From NCBI GenBank assembly GCA_024867545.1, contig JANFNE010000029.1, positions 248,001 through 312,000 on the forward strand: a stretch of 64,000 nt of DNA, written 5' to 3'. A program made the position numbers and the translations under genes. This document shows, piece after piece, positions 8,655 to 16,525 of this stretch (position 1 is the stretch's first letter; the number at the start of each line of letters is the position of its first letter). The notes below the pieces were generated by a model. The model was not told the origin of the DNA. It worked only from the letters and a program-made list of their open reading frames with translations, and made no database searches. The stretch is from Phytopythium helicoides. Taxonomy: Eukaryota > Oomycota > Peronosporomycetes > Pythiales > Pythiaceae.

Positions 8655-11516
8655 ATGGACTTTGCGCCGACGGGAGGCTTTCTCGGTGGCGGAGCGGACG
8701 CGTTCGACCTCAGCGCCGCCATGAGAGACCTCCACGTGGGCGGCGCGCCCACCGCGTTCGGGTCCTGGGACGCTGCAAGCAGCTCCTCGTTGAGAGACCA
8801 AATGAACCAGCAGATGGCCGCGCTCTACCAGCAAGGCTCCGAGCGAGCGCAGCAGCCGCACGCGCTCTCCTTCCAGAGCGAGCAGCTCCGCCCGACGCCG
8901 CTCGCGTCCTCCGGCAGCGAACTACTCGGCAGCTTGCTCAGCTCCCAGCCCAGCAGCGGAGGCGTCTCGACGCCGTTGAGCGGACGCTACGAGCCAATCG
9001 GAGGCATGCGGGACGCGTCGCCGTCGTCGCCCTCGCCGCTTTCCATGTCCTTCCCGCCGCTCGACACCAGCGGATCGTTTCCAGGGATGATGGCCCCCTT
9101 GTCAGGCAGCTACCAGCACCCCCAGCAGCCTCCGCTTCACTACGGAGCGCTGACGCCGTCGCGAACACGCCGGTCGCCCGCAAAGTCGCCGCCGTCGCAT
9201 CACTTCCGTCCGATGCGCGAGCAGACTCCGAGGGGAGCGAGCGGCGACCTGCCCGCGGGCAACGCAGTCAGCGTGACGCCCGACGTCACCAAGCCGAACG
9301 ACAACATCAAGGTGCAGATCTCGCTCAAGGCGGAAGAGTGCACAGTTGGACGCGTGCTCATGGTCGGACTGTTCCGCCTCGGCCAGCTCTCGAACGAGAA
9401 GCCCATTTTCGTCAAGCAGGTGCTGTTTGAGAACAAGCTCAACCGCAACTACCGCTTCCTGAACACGCGCATCACGTTTCGGTCTCCGCGATCTCCAGGC
9501 GAGTTTGAGTTCCGTGTGTTTGAGGACAAGAAGGGCGAAGGTGGCCATAGCGCGAGCGGAGGCAGCACACCCAAGCGTCACCACCACGGCGATGACCACC
9601 ACGGCGACAATAACGGAAACAGTGGCGGTCACGGCTACTCGAACTTTACGATCGCGCGCAGCAATCGACTCAAGGTATGTATGGAGTACAACCACTTCAT
9701 TGACACGCTTCGCGCGACGAACGACAAGTTCAACCAAGCTCGCGTGGATAGAGATGCTGGGGCAGTGTTGAGTGCACTGTTGTCGATGCTTCGGTTGATT
9801 GACCAGGTCGAGACGGTGTTCCTGCATGGCCACGCTCTTTTTGGCGATTTGCTGGATGCGTGTCTGCGACTCATAGCCATGAACGCGGAGGACGTGCGCA
9901 GCCGGTTCTCGCCTACGGACACCATCCCCAACCCGATGGAGACATTCCACGGCACGATGCGCAATGTTCTGAATGCGATTCAATGCAATGCATTTGTTCG
10001 CGAGCTCGTGTCGGATGAGCTGCTAGCGGAGATCGAGTTCTTTCAGCGGGAGCTTTACTGCCAGGTCAGCGGTCTGTATTTCCCAAGCCAGGAGGCTCGA
10101 CACGCGTACTGGCAGCAACACTTCGGGTTCGAACCTGTGATTCTTCCGGGGAATGCGACGAATGACGAGAGATCGTGGCTGCGGACCCCATTCGTCGCCA
10201 AGGCGCTCTCGTCGGTGCTTACTCGTGACGCTGAGCGTCTCATCCCGGATCGCGAGCACTTTGCTGCCCGCCGGCAAAAGATCTTTGACCAGCTGCGTTC
10301 AGAAGTGCTAGCGACGCTTTCGTTCCACGTGGATCTGGACGTGTTTGGATCATCGGCGAACGACTTCGGAAGCGATGGAAGTGACATGGACATGTGCCTC
10401 GTACTCCCAGTTGGGACTGTAGCGACAGTCGAGCAGAAGCAGGAGATGCTGCTTGAAGTCGTGCGACGTCTTGAGTCACGCCCCGATTTGTTCACAGCCA
10501 TCGACCCTAGCCGGCTGACGGCGCGCATTCCCATCGTCATGTTCACGTCGACTGAGACTGGCATCGAGTGCGATTTGTGCGTTGAAAACGCGCTCGCGCT
10601 CCGCAACACGGCGTTGTTGCGTGCCTATGCGAACGCCGACCGTCGTGTTCGTGTTCTTGCGTACACGCTCAAGCAGTTTGTGAAGCGTCGGCGGATGAAC
10701 TGCGCGGCGGAGGGTACTTTGTCTTCATACGGATACCTGCTCATGCTCATCCACTACCTTCAGAGACAGAACCCGCCGCTGCTGCCTGTGCTGCAGTCCT
10801 TGCCTGCAAATTGGGATGGTAGCAGCTTTTGTCAGTGCACGGGTGAAAAGTCGGTGTGTCCACCACGTTCCCCGCATTGCCGACTGAGTGAGCGAGCTCC
10901 GGAGATGCAACTTCCCAGCGTGCTTTGCAAGGGGCCAAATGGCGAACTTGACCCGACTGGTGCCGACGCTACAAGCGGCATTGAGACTTACTTCTTCGAC
11001 CCGTTTGCAGCCGGAGAAGGCTTCGGCGAGGAAGCGGTAGCGTCTCGACTGGCGGTACTGGAAGAGTTTGCCGGGCGCAATGAGAGTTCAGTGGGCGAGC
11101 TCTGGCTGGGCTTTCTGCGGTACTTTGGGCTCGTGTTTGACGCGTCACGCCAGGTCGTGAGCATTCGCATGGGGCGCACGCTTTCCAAGGACGAGAAGCT
11201 CCGCGCGCACCAGTGGCGCATGCACACGCGATTGAGTATTGAAGATCCATTCGAGGCCTCGTATGACGTCGCTCATGTGCTCAAGGGATCGCGCGACAAG
11301 TACATCCGGCAGCAGTTTGTGCGGGCGTACTCGCTGCTGATGCACCAGGTGATTGAGCAGGCAAGCGATGAGCACGAGGGTGACGGTGAGGAGGACTCCG
11401 ACTGGCAGGACGCGGAGCGCGTGCTGCAATTCGTGAACGAGCAGGTGGCGGACGTGCCGTTCCTACATCCGCACGGGGTTGTGTCTGGCCACGGCGCAAA
11501 CGCCCACGACGAATGA
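8655..11516 (+). CDS. TUTase / non-canonical poly(A) RNA polymerase (nucleotidyltransferase)
   Basis: Intact, 953 aa. The open frame extends up to 8490, but that codon is TTG and the first ATG is 8655 in a good context (GCCATGG). After a Pro/Ser-rich N-terminal region comes a beta-rich domain (about residues 205-330) interrupted by a His/Gly-rich loop. The Pol-beta-type nucleotidyltransferase domain carries the motif FGSSANDFGSDGSDMDM at about residues 563-580, with the GS and paired catalytic Asp residues, and a further Asp in IECDLCVEN. A PAP/Cid1-type central domain (VLAYTLKQFVKRR) and a PAP-associated segment (about 810-840) follow. Family knowledge: such enzymes add U or A to RNA 3' ends and act in RNA decay or small-RNA pathways. 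No RNA-recognition motif is visible. The upstream Ser/Gly array runs into this frame. Confidence 0.85.
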   Translation: MDFAPTGGFLGGGADAFDLSAAMRDLHVGGAPTAFGSWDAASSSSLRDQMNQQMAALYQQGSERAQQPHALSFQSEQLRPTPLASSGSELLGSLLSSQPSSGGVSTPLSGRYEPIGGMRDASPSSPSPLSMSFPPLDTSGSFPGMMAPLSGSYQHPQQPPLHYGALTPSRTRRSPAKSPPSHHFRPMREQTPRGASGDLPAGNAVSVTPDVTKPNDNIKVQISLKAEECTVGRVLMVGLFRLGQLSNEKPIFVKQVLFENKLNRNYRFLNTRITFRSPRSPGEFEFRVFEDKKGEGGHSASGGSTPKRHHHGDDHHGDNNGNSGGHGYSNFTIARSNRLKVCMEYNHFIDTLRATNDKFNQARVDRDAGAVLSALLSMLRLIDQVETVFLHGHALFGDLLDACLRLIAMNAEDVRSRFSPTDTIPNPMETFHGTMRNVLNAIQCNAFVRELVSDELLAEIEFFQRELYCQVSGLYFPSQEARHAYWQQHFGFEPVILPGNATNDERSWLRTPFVAKALSSVLTRDAERLIPDREHFAARRQKIFDQLRSEVLATLSFHVDLDVFGSSANDFGSDGSDMDMCLVLPVGTVATVEQKQEMLLEVVRRLESRPDLFTAIDPSRLTARIPIVMFTSTETGIECDLCVENALALRNTALLRAYANADRRVRVLAYTLKQFVKRRRMNCAAEGTLSSYGYLLMLIHYLQRQNPPLLPVLQSLPANWDGSSFCQCTGEKSVCPPRSPHCRLSERAPEMQLPSVLCKGPNGELDPTGADATSGIETYFFDPFAAGEGFGEEAVASRLAVLEEFAGRNESSVGELWLGFLRYFGLVFDASRQVVSIRMGRTLSKDEKLRAHQWRMHTRLSIEDPFEASYDVAHVLKGSRDKYIRQQFVRAYSLLMHQVIEQASDEHEGDGEEDSDWQDAERVLQFVNEQVADVPFLHPHGVVSGHGANAHDE

Positions 11517-11657
11517 CAAGCGACCAATAGAGGTGTTGATTAGCGACTAATGATCTCAAATATGGACAGCAACGCGACTTTGGATGAACAATCGATTCAG
11601 CGTATGCAGGTGGGAAGTGGAGGATGGATTGGCAGCCTATTCGCCTAGCTTGGATGC

Positions 11658-12416
11658 CTACATGACGAGAGCAAGCCCCAGGACAGCGAGTTGGCCGACA
11701 ACGGCCGCCGAAAGGGTGGCAGCACCGCTCGACGTCGGGGTCGGGGTCGGGGTCGGGGTAGGCGTGGATGTCGTGGTGGTGCTGCCCGACGTGGTCGAGT
11801 TAGAGGTGGTCGTGGTGGTTGAGCTCGAGGTCGAGGAGGTGGAGTTGCTAGCGCTGGTGGTTGTGTCGACGCAGCCGCTGGCGATGCAGCTTGGCGCGCG
11901 GGAAGGCACGGTGGACGCGGAGCACGTGGCCGAGCCCGTGGTAGAGTACTTGCTGCTGGAGTTCGGCAGCGATACCTGGCTGGCGTTGTCAACCTCCGAC
12001 TTGGTAGCACTCACGGTCTCGGCCGAGATGCAGACTGTGCCTGACCCGTCGACGTCGAACTTGAGCTCGTCGCACGAGAGCGAGGACGCGATTACCGCGA
12101 TGCTGCCAGACCCCTTGACCTGGAACTCGGCATCCTCTGACAGGGTCAGGCTGCTCACGACGAGCTGGAGTGACCCAGAGCTCTCGAGCTCGGCCTTGAA
12201 CTCTTGCGTGCTGATGGTGGCAGCCGAGTCCGACACGTAGACGGAGCCGGAGCCCTGAATCTCGATCTGGATGTCGTCGTCCGTGTTGCTCGCGAGCAGC
12301 ACGCCGCTTTCGAGCACGACGTCAGCGCTCGACTGGGTCTTGACCTCGCTGATGGTGCTCTCCTGGGCGAGGAAGATCTCGGTCAGCAGGTATCCGGACG
12401 ATCCATTCGAGCTCAT
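11658..12416 (-). CDS. GPI-tailed protein with adhesin-head-like (DUF2807-type) repeats, 5' end doubtful
   Basis: 252 aa, convergent with the TUTase gene. The N-terminal half has GSGSVYVS, GSGSIAVIA and GSGTVCIS strands at regular spacing, as in the 'head GIN'/DUF2807 beta-helical domain family. Next is a Ser/Thr stalk including a TPTPTPTPTP run (coding strand of 11728-11765), and a hydrophobic C-terminus (AAVVGQLAVLGLALVM) typical of a GPI-attachment signal. The expected signal peptide is missing: the first residues are polar and an in-frame stop lies at 12468-12470. Either an upstream exon exists or the gene is 5'-truncated. The mosaic of unrelated gene fragments directly upstream favours truncation. 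If expressed with a leader it would be a cell-surface protein. Confidence 0.6.
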   Translation of the reverse strand: MSSNGSSGYLLTEIFLAQESTISEVKTQSSADVVLESGVLLASNTDDDIQIEIQGSGSVYVSDSAATISTQEFKAELESSGSLQLVVSSLTLSEDAEFQVKGSGSIAVIASSLSCDELKFDVDGSGTVCISAETVSATKSEVDNASQVSLPNSSSKYSTTGSATCSASTVPSRAPSCIASGCVDTTTSASNSTSSTSSSTTTTTSNSTTSGSTTTTSTPTPTPTPTPTSSGAATLSAAVVGQLAVLGLALVM

Positions 12417-12513
12417 GATGCAGCTTCCAAACCTCTCACACAGACCACACGGTCGGAACTGCTGATACTACTGACTGACCGATTGTGCTGCACACACAAC
12501 GACCTCCTCCCAC

Positions 12514-12982
12514 CTGCTTGTCCTCGTACATGGCGTGCTCCTGCGCGTCGATGAGCACGGCCGTGACGTATCTTGCCTACCTCCACGTCCCCCGTGAGCT
12601 CCTCCACACCCTTCGCCGCCGCCCCAGCGCCACGCACGGTGCACGAACTCCTGCAGCTGCGCCACTACGCGCGGCTCGAAGTGCTCGGTGCCCATGGACG
12701 CGAGCACGCGGCGCACGGCCAGCGCGTTGTTCGCTGAGAGATCTCGTGCCGACGCTGCCCTTCTGCATGCGGCGGTTGTGGCTGCGGGCCACGATCTGCT
12801 CGTCGATCACGATCACGAGCACCGAGCCGATGGGGATGCTGCCCTCACTGAGCCAGCTCGGTCTTTGCCTTGGACTGTCCGCCGGTCTTGCGGCTGGCAA
12901 TGACGTCCATGCGCGAGGTCTTGCCGGCACCAGTAGATCCCATGAGCTCAGTGAGCGTGTCGGCAACCGCAGTCTGGCGCAC
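12514..12982 (-). pseudogene. Mosaic of three gene fragments: ABC transporter, deaminase, TAF9
   Basis: Read from 12982 downwards: (i) 12982-12848, a P-loop segment containing LMGSTGAGKTSRMDVIA and RKTGG, as in PDR-type ABCG transporters, ending at TGA 12847-12845; (ii) 12846-12745, in another frame, EGSIPIGSVLV then HNRRMQKGS, as in fungal-type cytosine deaminases but lacking the zinc-binding part; (iii) 12750-12637 and 12570-12514, in a third frame, VRRVLASMGTEHFEPRVVAQ and YVTAVLIDAQEHA, matching the histone fold of TFIID subunit TAF9. A putative intron between the two TAF9 pieces does not restore the frame. Each piece is far below functional length. Family names come from motif memory and need a search. 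Confidence 0.6.
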
Positions 12983-13079
12983 TCAATCGCACCTCCTCCG
13001 CCACCTCAGCCACCTACGTGGGCCACACTGCTGAACAGTGCTGTTCGCGCAACACGCACGTGACCTGTATCGGATAAAG

Positions 13080-13726
13080 CACCGAAATCAATTTTTACAG
13101 TTAGGTGTCAAGACCATCCCAGTCAAATATGTCATATTTGTATTGAGTACCAACTAGTGGCATATATGTTTGTATGTGTACTAATTTCTATTATATTTTA
13201 CAGTTCAATGTGACGCGAATGTAAAATAGCGGGACCCACAGAAGACACGCAACACGTACCCATGTATTATAGAAGCTCAATGTATTTATAAAGGTTTTTT
13301 TATATACAACTGCAAAATCAACTTTCGCATATATCAAAAATATTAGTTGTCAGCGTGCTTTTTGGTCAATCAGACGATCGGTCAGATCGTCGTAACAACT
13401 CTGGATGAATCCAGAGAATTTGCATGTAAGGAGAACGAAACCAAATTGTTACCGGACCAAAGGCTCCGGAGCTCGCAGTTCGACCCTGTCCAGGAGTTTT
13501 TTTTTTTTTTAGGTGGTGCTGTCAAAAGTGATCATGGTGAGGCGAGTTTTGTCGTTTTTCTTCACTGAGTGTGCTTGAAGGTCGCTTCCACCACGGCACA
13601 GCCAGAAGATGAAGGTGAAATATGCTTTCATTAACTAGTGTTTGGTATGCAAGCTGATTGAGTGAGTGTTGTGAGTGAATGGCGTGGAGACCCAAGCATG
13701 CGTGCTTGTGAGCCGCGCTGAAGATC
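13080..13726. other. AT-rich spacer with structured element
   Basis: This stretch lies between the fragment mosaic and the Helitron-linked OB-like gene. It is AT-rich up to about 13350, then contains three consecutive hairpins and a 14-T run (separate entry). No protein-coding frame was recognised. Confidence 0.4.
13373..13510 (+). ncRNA. Candidate structured RNA: three hairpins followed by T14
   Basis: Hairpin 1 is a perfect 7-bp stem with a 5-nt loop (GACGATC/GATCGTC, 13373-13391). Hairpin 2 is a perfect 7-bp stem with loop TGAA (13399-13416). Hairpin 3 pairs CCGGA (13452-13456) with TCCGG (13465-13469) and can extend inwards. A T-loop-like GCAGTTCGACCCTG (13475-13488) follows, then 14 T's (13497-13510), which would terminate RNA polymerase III on the plus strand. 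It is not a recognisable tRNA: there is no acceptor pairing and no clear A box. It could be a SINE remnant or an element terminus; a related hairpin lies near 22961. Confidence 0.3.
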
Positions 13727-14610
13727 CTAAGCAGGTGTCACCAGTACGATGTGCTGAAGCCTGGTCTCGACCTGGCAGCAGTTTCGGTAGAGCCGTAGCT
13801 TTGTGGGGATGAACGATACGATATCCCCTGGATGCGGAAGACTAGGATTGTTGGCAGCGATGTCATAGAGCGAAAGAGTGATTAGGAATTGGTTTGCCTC
13901 ACACGGGTCGTCGCGTTGAGCGCTTTGATAGATCTACGTATCACAAAGGCGTCAATACATACACCTTCTCAGGTCAGCGCAAGAGCATTACCGCTTGCTG
14001 TTCGTGCAGTGGCTCGGGCTCCCTCTCCTCGCCCAAATAGAGGCGCAGAAACCGAAGGCCATGGACGGTCTCGTTCACCGTCCACAAGAGCCGCGCTTGA
14101 ATGCGGACGGACCCTCGAATTTCCGGGTCCGTGACGTCGTTGTGGGCTATGAAGTCACGCAAATCTGACGGAGCATCGCGTTGATTAGATACAAAGCAGT
14201 AGAAGCACCACGATAGATATCATACCTTCGACAGATTTGATCAATCTGCGGTTGTGGGTACTCATTGCCTTCTTCAACTTCTTTACAGGCGACTCGTAGT
14301 CCGCAGCGGGATCGTTAGTGTTCGTGCGCTCGTGCGTAAACGTTGAGCGCAATGATGGGGCTGTGGATGAAGCAGACGCCGCAGATACTCTGCGCGTCGT
14401 GCGCGTCACGGGCGTAGGCGATGTGGTTGCAAGCTTCACCGATGCAGGGCGAGTCGACTGCGTGCTGGGTGGCTCTGACAGCATCGGTAGAGACACCGGT
14501 GGTGAAGGGACGGCGGTGACTTGCGTCGAAGCCGGAGACGCCGCTAACAGCGAGGTTATGCTTGGGTGAGGACCGTCGTCTAGAGGGTGCTTCAGTTTCT
14601 TCGGGGGCAT
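13727..14610 (-). CDS. Helitron-linked OB-fold-like protein, copy 1 (spliced)
   Basis: Predicted exons 14610-14226, 14164-13992 and 13933-13727 (TAG) give 254 aa; the two introns (61 and 58 bp) are GT-AG and keep the frame. The N-terminal half is basic and Ser/Thr/Pro-rich (starts MPPKKLKH); a motif YESPVKKLKKAM precedes the first intron. The C-terminal half (RIQARLLW, LRLYLGEE, NQFLITLSLYDI, PGDIVSFIPTKLRLYR) has the alternating strands and Gly-Asp turn of an OB fold, as in RPA or POT1-like single-strand DNA binders. A same-size homologue with the same two introns sits beside the second Helitron (24739-25686). The gene is divergent from the plus-strand Rep-helicase. Single-strand binding during rolling-circle transposition is an inference; the fold is not proven. 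Confidence 0.7.
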
Positions 14611-15362
14611 CTTGCTCGAAGGCGGCGAATTTCGGAATTCCCTGCTACGACAAGGTGAGATCGAGGGCAGCACCATCCATGACGATGGAACCTCATATCA
14701 TTCTTCTGCTACATTAGCAGGTTCGGAATGCGACTCCTCGCAGCAAGACGCGCAAATGCCGCACATTTTAAGACTTCGAAGAGCGACCGCGTTATCGTGG
14801 TCGACGGAACACGCGGTCCTGCCGGTGGATGCAGAGCAGAGGTTCCAGAATGGTGGCGTCCGGCTGGCTAAGCGTGAAACGGATTCTCCGCCTGGAAGTC
14901 AGGTAGCCTGGATGCGTGTAGAGGCCCTCGAGGGGAGATTGCCGACGAGAGCGTGACCGCACGTCGCGAGCCTTCGAAGTGGAGGCTCGGTGTCGTCATC
15001 GAACAGAACGCGCTGCTTCGCATCCTGGTCGAGTGAGAGCGGCACGAAGCAGGAAGTAGTCGTGCGGACGAATCTCTTCTTAGAAGACAGGAAACTGTCT
15101 ACGCGGGGAGATCCTCGAGGAGAGAATGCCGACTAGAGCGTGACCGCACGTTGCGAGCCTTCGAAGTGGAAGCGCAGGGTCGTCATCGAACTGAACCCGC
15201 TGACCCGCATGCTAGACGAGTGCTTGACCGTCGTGTGGCCGATGTTCCTCCTAGAAAATTCTATCACAAGCTGTCGGTGGTTGATGGTGCTTTCAGATGG
15301 AAGCTGAGAGCATTGCATGAACCACAAAATCGTGATTCTTGTGGGGTCCCCCTTGGTCATCG
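14611..15362. other. Spacer with 187-bp direct repeat
   Basis: This intergenic stretch lies between the divergent OB-like and SET genes and probably holds both promoters. It contains a direct repeat (separate entry). A further upstream SET exon could lie here, but I cannot place one. Confidence 0.4.
14924..15222. repeat. Imperfect direct repeat, 187-bp spacing
   Basis: About 110 bp at 14924-15035 recurs at 15111-15222, sharing AGAGCGTGACCGCACG and GAGCCTTCGAAGTGGA; weaker similarity continues past both copies. Identity is roughly 80% by eye. It lies between the OB-like and SET genes, where duplicated regulatory sequence is possible. Confidence 0.75.
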
Positions 15363-16346
15363 ATGGGCGAAGCTGTCGAGCGAGCTTTTGGGTCGGTGTG
15401 CATCGTCGGCGCAAACGTCTGCGTGGGCGGAGCATGGCTCGCGAGACCGGCGGCACGTGATGCAGATATCCCGGTGTGTGGCTGCAGGATTGAATCATGG
15501 GCCCGACAAGGCTGCGGCGATGGCTGCCTCAACCGCAGTGTGCGTCGAAGGCATTCGATCAGATAGACTGTTGGCTCACTACCAAGTGTCTGCGTAGATG
15601 CGCTACGAGTGCTTGCTCGGATACTGTCTGTACGGTGTGCGTTGCTCCAATCGGCAACTTCAGGTTGGGTCGACACTACAGACGGCAGTCGTCGATTGCG
15701 GGGAGAAGGGCGTCGGCTTGATCACACTGGAAGATGTCGCACTGGGACGCTGTGTGGGTGAGTACGTTGGAGAGGTGATCAGTGGGCTTGAAGCCCATCG
15801 TCGTGGAATGGTATGCTGTGTTGCGCTGTATGAGTGCTGTTCCGCTCCGTTCCCACTACTAGCTCAATCTGTGTAGATCTATCGACACGCCAGACACGCA
15901 TACATGCTTAGAGTGAGCAGCAACCGCGTCATTGATGCAACGCGTTTCGGAGGGATGATGAGGTTTGTCAACAATTCCTGTTCACCGAATTGTCAAGTTG
16001 AAAAGTGGAGCGTACGAGGGGAGGAGCGATGCGGAGTGTTCGCCATACGTGCGATACAAGCAGGCGAAGAACTCACAATCGACTATCATTTTGAGAATAG
16101 TGGCGATATGGTGAGCGAGGCTGGTTTGATGTTGGTGTTGTGCTGGTGACCTTCCCGATCTGACAAAGTGGAGTTCAACAGCGGGATGTTCAGTGTCTCT
16201 GTGGCTCGCCGCGCTGTAGAGGCTTGATCAACGCAAGACGGCGCCAGCGATCTGCTGATGCAGCAGCACAGTCACAACCATCAGCAGCGAGAGCAACTTC
16301 AACCAAGCCGATGATACAGCTGACTTTGGATCGCTTTTTTTCGTAG
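15363..16346 (+). CDS. SET-domain lysine methyltransferase with C-terminal PIP box (spliced)
   Basis: Predicted exons 15363-15539, 15598-15810, 15877-16110 and 16182-16346 give 262 aa; the introns (58, 66 and 71 bp) are all GT-AG and phase 0. Order: Cys-rich AWS segment (CGCRIES, GCGDGCLNR, RCSNRQLQ); SET domain (VVDCGEKGVGL, GEYVGEVISG, RVIDATRFGGMMRFVNNSC, GEELTIDYHFEN); post-SET zinc motif CLCGSPRCRG; a Ser/Ala tail; and QLTLDRFF (16317-16340), a textbook PCNA-interacting PIP box three bases before the stop codon. The AWS-SET-postSET order matches SETD2/ASH1-type histone methyltransferases. The usual NHSC is NNSC here. The first ATG after an in-frame stop was chosen; upstream exons are possible. 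It lies 180 bp before the Helitron Rep-helicase on the same strand, so it may be cargo of that element. Confidence 0.78.
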
Positions 16347-16525
16347 TGCACGCAACAAACTCTGCATTAATGCTTGTCGTTGAATCTTTCCATCTCGTCG
16401 ATCAATGGCAGCTACATAGGCACAGTACCTTGGCTCTTTTAGCGTTGCCGTGAATCGATGTGCCAGCCCACATTTCTGAAAACGCGGCGTGCCATTCATT
16501 GGTATGCGCTTTGGAGGCTGGGCCT

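Noticed and set aside
16460..16525. GTG starts of the long frames at 16460, 25907, 50628 and 53889
   Set aside because: Nuclear genes normally start at ATG; the first in-frame ATG (16526, 25988, 50634, 53925) gives consistent starts, and the two Rep-helicases then align from their first residues.
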